DNA from: Deltaproteobacteria bacterium RIFOXYD12_FULL_50_9
GTDB taxonomy: Bacteria; Desulfobacterota; Desulfobulbia; Desulfobulbales; CALZHT01
Direction of reading: 5' to 3'
NCBI GenBank assembly: GCA_001799225.1
Contig: MGTA01000006.1
Location: 6,554-12,154, forward strand
DNA length: 5,601 bases
Shown: one piece after another, positions 1-5,601 of the stretch
Layout of the letters: each line of letters opens with the position of its first letter
Numbering within the stretch: position 1 is the stretch's first letter
The notes under the pieces: model-generated
The model's database searches: none
What the model saw: only the letters and a program-made list of their open reading frames with translations
Told to the model about the DNA's origin: nothing
Translations under genes and position numbers: made by a program

Positions 1-170
1 TCGAGGAGGCCATAGTAGCCGGCCTCGGCCTCTTCCTGGGATTTCTTGCTGACCTTGACGCCGCTGACCAGGCCGAAGTCCGCCAGGCGCCGGCCAGTGG
101 CGTCTTTGAGCCGGTCAAGAATGTCCGGGGAGAGGATGGCGCCTTCGATGCGGATAGCGGGGTAGATCAT
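1..170 (-). CDS. Internally deleted copy of the Eco57I-type methyltransferase (partial, runs off left edge)
   Basis: 56 codons are open from the ATG at 170, with AAAGGG about 10 nt upstream. The first part, MIYPAIRIEGAILSPDILDR then ADFGL, matches my recollection of the N-terminus of Eco57I-type methylases related to the gene at 2701-5601. From about residue 38 the ORF reads VKVSKKSQEEAEAGYYGLL, which corresponds to AKVSKKSPAEAGAGYHGLL near the C-terminus of the large methyltransferase. At the DNA level bases 1-60 match 2984-3043 at 52 of 60 positions and the match stops there. All catalytic motifs that should lie between (SAM motif, NPPY) are therefore absent, and the product cannot methylate DNA. 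It is probably a deletion relic, though the frame is still open and a short protein of about 150 residues could be made if it continues to the normal C-terminus. Confidence 0.6.
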   Translation of the reverse strand, partial: MIYPAIRIEGAILSPDILDRLKDATGRRLADFGLVSGVKVSKKSQEEAEAGYYGLL

Positions 171-247
171 GGGCGCTTATCCCTTTGGCCAACCGCCTCT
201 TCGATGGCGTCGTAGAGAATGTCTTTGCAATGTTCTCTATCTTGCAT
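167..247 (-). CDS. 26-codon small ORF overlapping both neighbours
   Basis: The ORF encodes 26 residues beginning MQDREHCKDILYDAIEE and ending GQRDKRP. Its ATG (247-245) lies inside the last codons of the yhcG-like gene, and its TGA (169-167) overlaps the next ATG as ATGA. A purine-rich GGAAGAAAG stretch lies just upstream of the start. It is short and acidic-helical in its middle part, and I recognise no family. The double overlap suggests translational coupling from yhcG to the downstream methyltransferase-like ORF. It could instead be a coupling leader, or the worn C-terminal end of a gene that once preceded the methyltransferase copy. Its expression is inferred only from the overlaps. Confidence 0.4.
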   Translation of the reverse strand: MQDREHCKDILYDAIEEAVGQRDKRP

Positions 248-1433
248 TGTCGCTTTCTTCCGCTTCAGCTATTGAACGCCGTTCTTCCAACTGCGCCTCA
301 ATCAGCATACGTTCTCTTGCAAGCTCCCGCGCAAGTTCTTCTTCCGTTGGCAGGTAAAGCATGTATTTAGAGGCGAATATCTGCCTCCGCTCGTTTAATA
401 CCGAATACCTGGCCACGGCTTCGTTTTTCTCGGTGCAGAGGATCAGGCCGATGGTGGGGTTATCGTCTTGGGCGATATAAAGGTCATCGAACATGCGGAC
501 ATAGCCGTCCATCTGGCCGACATCCTTGTAGGAAAGCTCGCCCATCTTGAGATCGATAAGGAGGTAGCACTTCAAAATACAGTTATAGAAAACCAGGTCA
601 ACATACAGATCGGTATCATTGAATCGCAGTCGTTTTTGGCGGGCAACAAACGCAAATCCCTTACCAAGCTCCAGCAGAAAAGCCTGCAGATGGGTAATGA
701 TAGCGGATTCCAGTTGGCTTTCCTGCAAGGCAGACAATTGGGGCAGTCCCAGGAACTCCAGCACATAAGGATTTTTCAGGGTTGCAATGGCGGTTTCCCG
801 CGAACCCGCATCCTTTCTGGCGGCCTCCAGCATCTTTTGCGGGTGCTGGCTTTTCAGCAATCTCTCGAAATATTGGGAATGTATGTGACGCTCCAGCGAG
901 CGCTTGTCCCAGCCGCAGGCGATGGCTTCCCGTTCGTAAAACTCCTGGGCTTCCGGTTTGCTAACTCTCATTAAGGCCCGGTAATGCGACCATGAAAGTT
1001 GCGGTGAGAAACCGTGCATGGATTCCGCGCCCACCGGGCGTGATATTTCCGCCTGCTGTTCTGTCCGGGGGGATTCCGCGCCCATTGGGCGCGGAATCCC
1101 CAAACGCGCCGGATACGACTGGAAAAACTTTCTGAAATATTGAAGGTTGGTAACGGAGAATCCGCCACCGTATTTTTTCGTAAGTCCGCTCGAAAGCTCT
1201 TGGATAACCTGCTTGCCATACTCCGCCCGCTCCTCTCCGCCCTGAAGCTCCAGCACAATTTCCCGGCCGATCAGCCAGTAAGCAAGCACCATGTTGGTAT
1301 TGACCGATCGGACAACGCTGGCCCTGGCCTGTTCGAGGATTGAGACGACCCGCTCAAAAAGGGAATCCCCTGCCGCCGATATCTTGCCAAGAGTTTCGTG
1401 AGTATTCATTCCGAGTAATTTACTCCCCTTCAT
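237..1433 (-). CDS. yhcG: YhcG/DUF1016 family PDDEXK nuclease-fold protein
   Basis: This intact 398-residue protein has the two-part layout of the YhcG family. The N-terminal DUF1016 domain (about 25-108) carries VNTNMVLAYWLIGREIV, GEERAEYGKQVI and FSVTNLQYFRKFF; SWSHYRALMRV (147-157) follows. The C-terminal PDDEXK domain (about 220-362) has E242 in its first helix, D279 in LYVDLVFYN, and D294-L-K296 in LLIDLKMGEL. The last strand uses D-x-K where relatives often have E-x-K, which is still compatible with metal binding. A charged tail (about 363-395) looks helical. Between the two parts, residues about 112-141 hold a 17-residue repeat (RPMGAES / RPVGAES) made by an inserted palindromic DNA repeat. 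The ATG at 1433 is chosen because AGGA lies 8 nt upstream; residue 9 is an alternative start. The gene begins 21 nt after the AlbA_2 remnant and its end overlaps a small ORF. Family members are widespread in defence and mobile regions; the biochemical role is not settled. Confidence 0.93.
   Translation of the reverse strand: MKGSKLLGMNTHETLGKISAAGDSLFERVVSILEQARASVVRSVNTNMVLAYWLIGREIVLELQGGEERAEYGKQVIQELSSGLTKKYGGGFSVTNLQYFRKFFQSYPARLGIPRPMGAESPRTEQQAEISRPVGAESMHGFSPQLSWSHYRALMRVSKPEAQEFYEREAIACGWDKRSLERHIHSQYFERLLKSQHPQKMLEAARKDAGSRETAIATLKNPYVLEFLGLPQLSALQESQLESAIITHLQAFLLELGKGFAFVARQKRLRFNDTDLYVDLVFYNCILKCYLLIDLKMGELSYKDVGQMDGYVRMFDDLYIAQDDNPTIGLILCTEKNEAVARYSVLNERRQIFASKYMLYLPTEEELARELARERMLIEAQLEERRSIAEAEESDNAR
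1020..1091. repeat. Direct repeat pair, units 1020-1040 and 1071-1091
   Basis: Two 21-nt units (ggattccgcgccca, two variable bases, then gggcg) start 51 bp apart and differ at the two loop bases. 51 bp is exactly 17 codons, which gives the protein-level repeat RPMGAES / RPVGAES. The unit at 1071 forms the left arm and loop of the perfect palindrome; the unit at 1020 has lost most of its matching right arm, so it looks like an older, decayed copy. Confidence 0.75.
1069..1101. repeat. 33-bp palindrome inside the yhcG-like coding region
   Basis: The + strand reads ggggattccgcgccc, then att, then gggcgcggaatcccc. This is a perfect 15-bp inverted repeat with a 3-nt loop. It resembles REP-type or other small dispersed palindromes and sits in frame in the linker between the DUF1016 part and the nuclease domain, so it adds residues without breaking the protein. 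Confidence 0.85.
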
Positions 1434-1441
1434 GTTGATAA

Positions 1442-1445
1442 TCCT
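1442..1445 (-). promoter_or_regulatory. Ribosome binding site of the yhcG-like gene
   Basis: AGGA on the minus strand lies 8 nt before the ATG at 1433. It favours that start over the in-frame ATG at 1409. The 21-nt gap between the AlbA_2 remnant and this gene leaves no room for a separate promoter. Confidence 0.5.
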
Positions 1446-1454
1446 GGTTTTTAT

Positions 1455-1692
1455 TTACTTCTTCCCTTCATTCCACCAATAGGCGAAGTGCGATGGGGCC
1501 TTGAGGTTGTTGGTGAGCTGTTCCATACCACCGTTCGGTTGTCACGCACGCCCAGAAGAATAATGCCGCCCTTGGTATTGGCAAAAGCGCCCCCATATCC
1601 TCGTCGATGCGCGGAGTGAAGCGCTCCTTGAACTCGACGGTCAGTCCCTCGCCTTCGCGGATGAGGAGGTTGATTTGGACGTGGTTGATCAT
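1455..1692 (-). pseudogene. AlbA_2 (Schlafen-type) domain gene remnant, frameshifted and truncated
   Basis: The ATG at 1692 overlaps the preceding stop as ATGA. The first frame reads LLIREGEGLTVEFKERF then IDEDMGA, the start of an AlbA_2 domain as found in the DNA/RNA-binding part of many ATP-binding regulator proteins. The expected continuation, FANTKGGIILLGVRDNRTV, is in another frame from base 1585. The shift lies in the GGGGG run at 1590-1594; two extra bases there would restore the exact family spacing D-x-x-A-F-A-N. A second shift near 1529 (one base short) moves to the third frame, GMEQLTNNLKA, which soon ends at a TAA at 1455-1457. Joined, the pieces give about 80 residues, whereas full-length relatives usually run to several hundred, so the 3' part is missing as well. 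Unrepaired, the first frame gives a 74-residue product ending at 1468. The gene is therefore probably dead, although both shifts lie in or next to G-rich stretches and sequencing error cannot be excluded. Confidence 0.75.
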
Positions 1693-2645
1693 TTGCGATG
1701 TTCCTCGGAACTTGACTCATCAAATGGTTCTTTCCAGCTTTTTCCCGCCTTTACAACGAGACCATCCGGCTGGTATCCGTTTTGGTGAAATGCGTCAGAG
1801 AGTTCCGCAGCCGCAGCAACAGCAAAATCCCAACGGTGTTCTTTCAAGTGGTTTGCAATTGCAGGGTGAATACCCAGTTGGAGATCAAGACCGTGAATGG
1901 ATACAAGTCCATTCTTGTCGCCGCTTGAGCCTGCGTCGAAAAAAAGCTGCGCAAACGGCGCGTAATAGTATCGCCAGGCGTCAGAGGTAAATGGAACCCT
2001 GATTTTTCTTCCCTCCACCGGTTCAGGATCACGCCAGAAAAACCTGAGAATATCGTTCTGGAAATACGTGATTGCCCCAATATGGAGAGTGCAGGAGGTG
2101 CTGCCCACGGCCACCAGACATTGCGCTTGCTCCTTTGCCTTGCGCTTTACTGTCAAGTCCGGGTTACTGACTCGTCCCTTACATTCAAAGGCATGCCACT
2201 GCGCCGTTCCCTTTTGTCGGCCAATGAGATCCGGCCGGGACCTCCCCGATAAAACGACATCCAGATCTGGTCGAAAGACATCCAGATGAAGCAACCATGG
2301 TGTATCCAGAAGCTTCGTTGCGAAAAGTTTGCAGAATGTCATGCCGAGAAAGTAGCTTACCGCCCCTTTCTCGGTTGGATCGAGTGCCTTCGCGGCCTTT
2401 GTGCGTCGGAGCCGGAAGGCGCCTGGCCCTCTTTGCTCCAACGCCATCCGAGTCAACGACCAGCGGAATATGGCCTCATATCGAGATGCGTCACCATAGC
2501 GGAAGACAAAGTACCTGTTCGGACGGCCGACCGTCATGGCAGCCCAAAGGATGTCATCCCACGTCACTTGCAGGTCATTCATACCATTGGCAACCGTGCC
2601 TGATGGAAACCCCTCGGTTTCGAATGAAATTCTGAGTTCCGTCAT
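1689..2645 (-). CDS. Putative PDDEXK-fold nuclease linked to the methyltransferase (hypothetical protein)
   Basis: This 318-residue protein has no name I recognise. It carries a likely PD-(D/E)XK active site: RPDL with D139, then after 14 residues the core strand HAFECKGR with E154 and K156, followed by a basic helix (KRKAKEQAQ) of the kind that follows this strand in restriction-like folds. An upstream helix (TEKGAVSYFLGMTFCKLFA, near residues 91-109) contains E92, which could be the accessory glutamate. There is no signal peptide or membrane segment, so it should be cytoplasmic. ATG at 2645 is chosen because GGAAGG lies 4 nt upstream; a TTG at 2657 has no such site. It starts 55 nt after the methyltransferase stop and its stop overlaps the next start by ATGA. 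The position right after a DNA methyltransferase suggests the cleaving partner of a restriction system. The gene is secure; the nuclease role is an inference from one motif. Confidence 0.85.
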   Translation of the reverse strand: MTELRISFETEGFPSGTVANGMNDLQVTWDDILWAAMTVGRPNRYFVFRYGDASRYEAIFRWSLTRMALEQRGPGAFRLRRTKAAKALDPTEKGAVSYFLGMTFCKLFATKLLDTPWLLHLDVFRPDLDVVLSGRSRPDLIGRQKGTAQWHAFECKGRVSNPDLTVKRKAKEQAQCLVAVGSTSCTLHIGAITYFQNDILRFFWRDPEPVEGRKIRVPFTSDAWRYYYAPFAQLFFDAGSSGDKNGLVSIHGLDLQLGIHPAIANHLKEHRWDFAVAAAAELSDAFHQNGYQPDGLVVKAGKSWKEPFDESSSEEHRK

Positions 2646-2649
2646 ATTA

Positions 2650-2655
2650 CCTTCC
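2650..2655 (-). promoter_or_regulatory. Ribosome binding site deciding the start of the PDDEXK gene
   Basis: The minus strand reads GGAAGG here, with 4 nt (TAAT) before the ATG at 2645. This supports that ATG over the in-frame TTG at 2657, which overlaps this site and has no purine-rich stretch upstream. Confidence 0.5.
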
Positions 2656-2700
2656 AACGTGGGCGGCTACAGTGAAAATTCCAGAAATTGCGCTTCTGCA

Positions 2701-5601
2701 TCAAAACAAACTCCCTTGGCTATCATCGCCTTTGCCTTTTCGGCCACGTTTTGCCTTGATCGGAGTGGTGGCAGCAGTAACAACTTCAGCAGCGGCGCGC
2801 TGATGGTTCAGGGCCAGAAGACGTTTCAGGACTTCCTTGCGGGCGGCGGGGCTGATGGTATAACGGACGCGGTCGTTCTCCGGGAGGGTTTCGACCTCAA
2901 CGAAATCGTGGCCAAGGTTGAGATCGGTCCAACCGTAGGCGTCCCGGATGGCGTGGTCAAGGTCGCGGTGCAGGCGGCGCAGTTCAAGAAGGCCATGGTA
3001 GCCGGCCCCCGCCTCTGCCGGGGATTTCTTGCTGACCTTGGCGACCCACTCCGGTGAGAGGTCACGGTTGTGAAAAAGGTTATAGATGTCGGTGAGGCCG
3101 AGCCAGAGGCTGAGCATGAGGGCGCGGCGGTGTTCGTGATAGCGCTCGCCCAAAGTGGCCAGCGTAGAGTTTGTGGATTGCCAAAGATTTTTTGGAAAAG
3201 GGAAGGTCTCGAAACAGTCCGAGGGGGTATATCGTAAGTCTTGTTTCAATGAGCCACTATATTTTCGCGCCCAAACATCGTGGAATCCTGACTGCAATAC
3301 AGCAAATACATCCCATTTGTTGGTTGTAACTATTGCCAGTGCTTTTGAAAAGACGTTATCCGTTGTGGACCCAGAAAAACAAAGGTGCTTTGTCGTGCGC
3401 GAAACGACAAAGCAGCGACCTAATGTTTGAAGCGCAATATAAAGATCACGTGTTGGCCTCTTATATAGCCACCACTTCGTACGTAACGATAGCTCTTTGT
3501 GATTGTCACGTAGCGGCTTTACATGGGCCTCAAGATAACGTAATGGCCCATCAAATGCCTGTGCCTTATCAAAAGTAAAATCAGAGAAATAGATCGTATA
3601 TCGATTTGGAAGCTGCGCTGGGTGATTGTTAATTTCATCGCCATTGATGATCGGTAACACAACCTGATTATTTTGTTGGTCACTCTTTAATAACTGCATC
3701 CCTTGCTCTGCGGTCAGGAGGAAACCGTCACCGGCCCATTCAGAGCCAACAAAAAGTTTGTTGGAGTTTTCCAGCAAGATTTTTGGATCGCCTCCATCCT
3801 CTCCATCCTCGAAATAGGAATTAATGTAAGAAACTTCTATTCCGTCAAGAACTCGTTTTCCTGGCCATTTACCTTTGTGCAGTGCAACCAACGATACAAC
3901 GAGTTTTGCTCGTCCAGGCCACTTGATGCCGCGCACCACCATGTTTATGGCCCCGTCATCAGCCAGTATTTGATCAAGCCCATCTTTGCGAATATCACCG
4001 TCCTTTATGGAGTTGGTGGTGATGAAGGCGGTAAAACCACCAGGCCGCAGAAGGCCGTAAATACGGCGGACAAAATAGGCCACCAGGTCAGAGAGACCAG
4101 CAGGGGCGTATTCCCATTTCACATATTCACAGAAGGCTTGGCCGTAAGTACCACTCAACCCCTGACCGCCCAGATACGGCGGGTTACCCAGGATGCAGTC
4201 AAAGCCACCCTGCTCAATGATCTCCGGAAATTCCAGAAACCAATGGAAAAAGCGCCTATCTCTGCCAAGCGCCCAAGCTGCCGCCGTGGCCTGACCCTGG
4301 GGTTGCCGTTCTCCGGCCAGGTAGCAACGAAACTTTTCATCGGTGATGACTTTGGGTAAATTCTCCGGGGTTTTCGCTAGATAAAACTGGGCAATTGGGA
4401 TGGCGGCGATCTGGTTCAACAACCAGGCGTCCTGACTTTGGGTGAAGTCCTGAAACCGGCGTTTCTTGGCCTCGATTTCCGTTGGGTTTCGTTCCGGCAG
4501 ACGGGAGAGTTCCCGCCAGCGTTTGAGGATGGCGTCGAGCTGCTTTTGAATCTCCGGAGAGATATATTCTAACCTCTTCAGGTCCTTTTGTTCCCGCTCC
4601 CGTTTGTTGCGCTTCCGCAATTCTGCCACTACCGGCTTGTCATCGCCCGGCATGGTGACGAATGCCTCATCCGGTACACCGCGTTCCATCTCCTCCCGTT
4701 TTGCAAAACCGACAATGGCGTTGCCGCATTTAATGTGGTGGTCAAGGAAGTTCAGCGGCTGACCGGGGTTATGAGCTTCCAGCCAGAGGGCAACCTTGCA
4801 GAGTTCGACGGCCAGCGGATTCAGGTCCACACCATAAATGCACTCCCGGATCACATCGCGGATAGCGCTGCGGAAGGCGACAGGTGACGGCTGCTCCTCA
4901 CCGGTGCGGACAATAGCCAGTTCGGTGGCAATGCGGCGAGCGGCAGCCAGCAGGATATGGCCGGATCCGCAGGAGATATCGGCAACCCGGAGCGCGAGCA
5001 AGGCCTTCTCGGGATCAGGGCCTTTCAGCCTTTCCGCAATTAGATAGTCGAGTGAATGCTTGATCAGCGGTTGCACCAGATCATCCGGCGTGTAGTGCGA
5101 GCCGGTGGCGGCGCGTTCCCCACCTTGGGCAAAGGCGAAATCCAGGTGACTACCGGCCGGGAGGAAGGCCGGTTCATACTCCAGCAACCCTTCATAGACC
5201 GAGCCGAACTCCTCGACATTCAAGGCAGCGTAATTGACCCGGATCAACTGGCCATTGTCCGGGTGCTGATAGAGGCCAAGCGACCGCAGGCAACCAAGGA
5301 TGACATCGTTGCCCAAGGTGCAGTTGGCAAACGGACCGATGGCCTCGGGTCCGAACAGATCACCGGCCAGCGGCGCCAAACCCAGTTTGAGCCCCGGCCC
5401 CTCGGCTGCAAAGAGACGGAAGTTAGCGAGTAAGGCAAGCCAGAGGTCATGGCGGCGATGGTCGGCCAGATGGCGTTTCTCCGAGAGACGGCGCAGACGC
5501 TGCAGGCTGTAATATCGGTAATAGATGTCACGCTTGGCGGCATCGGCCTGAGGTGGAAACACCAGATGCCGTTCTTCAATTACTAAAAGGAAAAGCAGAC
5601 G
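2701..5601 (-). CDS. Eco57I-type N6-adenine DNA methyltransferase, N-terminus beyond window edge
   Basis: This is a large DNA methyltransferase expected to transfer a methyl group from S-adenosylmethionine to adenine N6. 966 residues are visible and the frame is open to base 5601 (it begins RLLFLLVIEERHL), so the GTG at 5562 is internal, not the start. In visible numbering: a YTP motif (about 167-175), SAM-binding motif I DISCGSGH (about 208-215), the acidic motif YGVDLNPLAVEL (256-267), a charged, probably coiled-coil insert (about 325-385), catalytic NPPY (473-476, bases 4174-4185), then a target-recognition region (about 570-810) and a conserved C-terminal domain ending GSLF. The LLFLLV..E and YYRYYSLQRLRRL segments are typical of Eco57I/DISARM DrmMI-like methylases, whose N-terminal part of roughly 400 residues would lie to the right. 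No nuclease domain is visible, but one could sit in the missing part. The catalytic residues look intact. The recognition region is AT-rich relative to its flanks. The assignment to adenine methylation is strong; the assignment to a named system is not. Confidence 0.95.
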   Translation of the reverse strand, partial: RLLFLLVIEERHLVFPPQADAAKRDIYYRYYSLQRLRRLSEKRHLADHRRHDLWLALLANFRLFAAEGPGLKLGLAPLAGDLFGPEAIGPFANCTLGNDVILGCLRSLGLYQHPDNGQLIRVNYAALNVEEFGSVYEGLLEYEPAFLPAGSHLDFAFAQGGERAATGSHYTPDDLVQPLIKHSLDYLIAERLKGPDPEKALLALRVADISCGSGHILLAAARRIATELAIVRTGEEQPSPVAFRSAIRDVIRECIYGVDLNPLAVELCKVALWLEAHNPGQPLNFLDHHIKCGNAIVGFAKREEMERGVPDEAFVTMPGDDKPVVAELRKRNKREREQKDLKRLEYISPEIQKQLDAILKRWRELSRLPERNPTEIEAKKRRFQDFTQSQDAWLLNQIAAIPIAQFYLAKTPENLPKVITDEKFRCYLAGERQPQGQATAAAWALGRDRRFFHWFLEFPEIIEQGGFDCILGNPPYLGGQGLSGTYGQAFCEYVKWEYAPAGLSDLVAYFVRRIYGLLRPGGFTAFITTNSIKDGDIRKDGLDQILADDGAINMVVRGIKWPGRAKLVVSLVALHKGKWPGKRVLDGIEVSYINSYFEDGEDGGDPKILLENSNKLFVGSEWAGDGFLLTAEQGMQLLKSDQQNNQVVLPIINGDEINNHPAQLPNRYTIYFSDFTFDKAQAFDGPLRYLEAHVKPLRDNHKELSLRTKWWLYKRPTRDLYIALQTLGRCFVVSRTTKHLCFSGSTTDNVFSKALAIVTTNKWDVFAVLQSGFHDVWARKYSGSLKQDLRYTPSDCFETFPFPKNLWQSTNSTLATLGERYHEHRRALMLSLWLGLTDIYNLFHNRDLSPEWVAKVSKKSPAEAGAGYHGLLELRRLHRDLDHAIRDAYGWTDLNLGHDFVEVETLPENDRVRYTISPAARKEVLKRLLALNHQRAAAEVVTAATTPIKAKRGRKGKGDDSQGSLF
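2984..3043. repeat. Copy of the left-edge sequence (pairs with 1-60)
   Basis: This stretch, coding for part of the C-terminal domain of the large methyltransferase, matches window bases 1-60 at 52 of 60 positions in the same orientation, counted by hand without gaps. The match ends abruptly at base 60/3043 and probably continues leftward from base 1, outside the window. Confidence 0.8.
3170..3900 (-). other. AT-rich target-recognition region of the methyltransferase
   Basis: Hand counts of sampled 60-base lines give about 35-43% GC here (for example 3241, 3301, 3421, 3541, 3661) against about 58-67% in the flanking parts of the same gene (2881, 2941, 4801, 4981). The region encodes roughly visible residues 568-811, after the catalytic NPPY domain. 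It holds GDEINNHPAQLPNRYTIYF and the FPFPK segment near its end, the part of such enzymes that reads the DNA target. Confidence 0.6.

Noticed and set aside
468..974. 168-codon open frame on the + strand
   Set aside because: It is antisense to the YhcG PDDEXK domain, where the minus-strand protein has clear family motifs. There is no independent support.
2005..2035. DPEPVEGR peptide in the nuclease-like protein, similar to peptides encoded by a common dispersed palindrome (cctgagcctgtcgaagg type)
   Set aside because: The DNA here is diverged from that repeat, no inverted arm is present beyond the 6-base accggt, and the residues fit the surrounding protein. It is probably a coincidence.
2646..2700. 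Possible terminator or promoter between the methyltransferase and the nuclease-like gene
   Set aside because: Only a 5-bp stem (cagaa/ttctg) is seen, with no U-tract, and there is no convincing -35/-10 pair. Read-through in one transcript is simpler.
3703..4359. 218-codon open frame on the + strand
   Set aside because: It lies fully antisense to the methyltransferase catalytic region, including NPPY, and its translation shows no recognisable domain. It is a shadow frame of a conserved gene.
5560..5562. GTG as the methyltransferase start
   Set aside because: The frame stays open for 13 more codons to the window edge, and these residues (LLFLLVIEER) match the family interior, so the true start is outside the window.

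Overview
This window is a single minus-strand block of genes that resembles part of a bacterial defence (restriction-modification) island. It probably comes from a proteobacterium-like genome of moderate to high GC, but nothing in the sequence fixes the taxon. There is no rRNA, tRNA, CRISPR array or transposase. All supported genes lie on the minus strand, so transcription runs from the right edge to the left edge.

In order of transcription the layout is as follows. (1) A large N6-adenine DNA methyltransferase of the Eco57I / class-1-DISARM-like type occupies 2701-5601. It is open at the right edge, so its N-terminal few hundred residues are missing. (2) After 55 nt comes a 318-residue protein (1689-2645) with a PD-(X14)-E-C-K signature, a candidate restriction-type nuclease with no name I can recognise. 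(3) Its stop overlaps by ATGA the start of a broken, shortened AlbA_2 (Schlafen-type) gene (1455-1692). (4) After 21 nt comes an intact YhcG/DUF1016 PDDEXK nuclease-fold protein (237-1433), with a palindromic repeat inserted in frame in its interdomain linker. (5) A 26-codon ORF (167-247) overlaps both of its neighbours. (6) The left edge (1-170) holds a second methyltransferase-type N-terminus. It runs, after only about 37 codons, straight into sequence matching the C-terminal part of the large methyltransferase (52 of 60 bases identical to 2984-3043).

The genes overlap or are separated by at most 55 nt, and I see no internal promoter or terminator, so they probably form one transcript. The simplest functional reading is a methyltransferase that marks self DNA, a linked PDDEXK nuclease as candidate effector, and accessory YhcG and AlbA_2 genes carried in the same island. 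The methyltransferase is mosaic: its target-recognition region (about 3170-3900) is much more AT-rich than its catalytic and C-terminal parts. The broken AlbA_2 gene, the internally deleted methyltransferase copy and the inserted palindrome all point to a locus that is actively rearranging.
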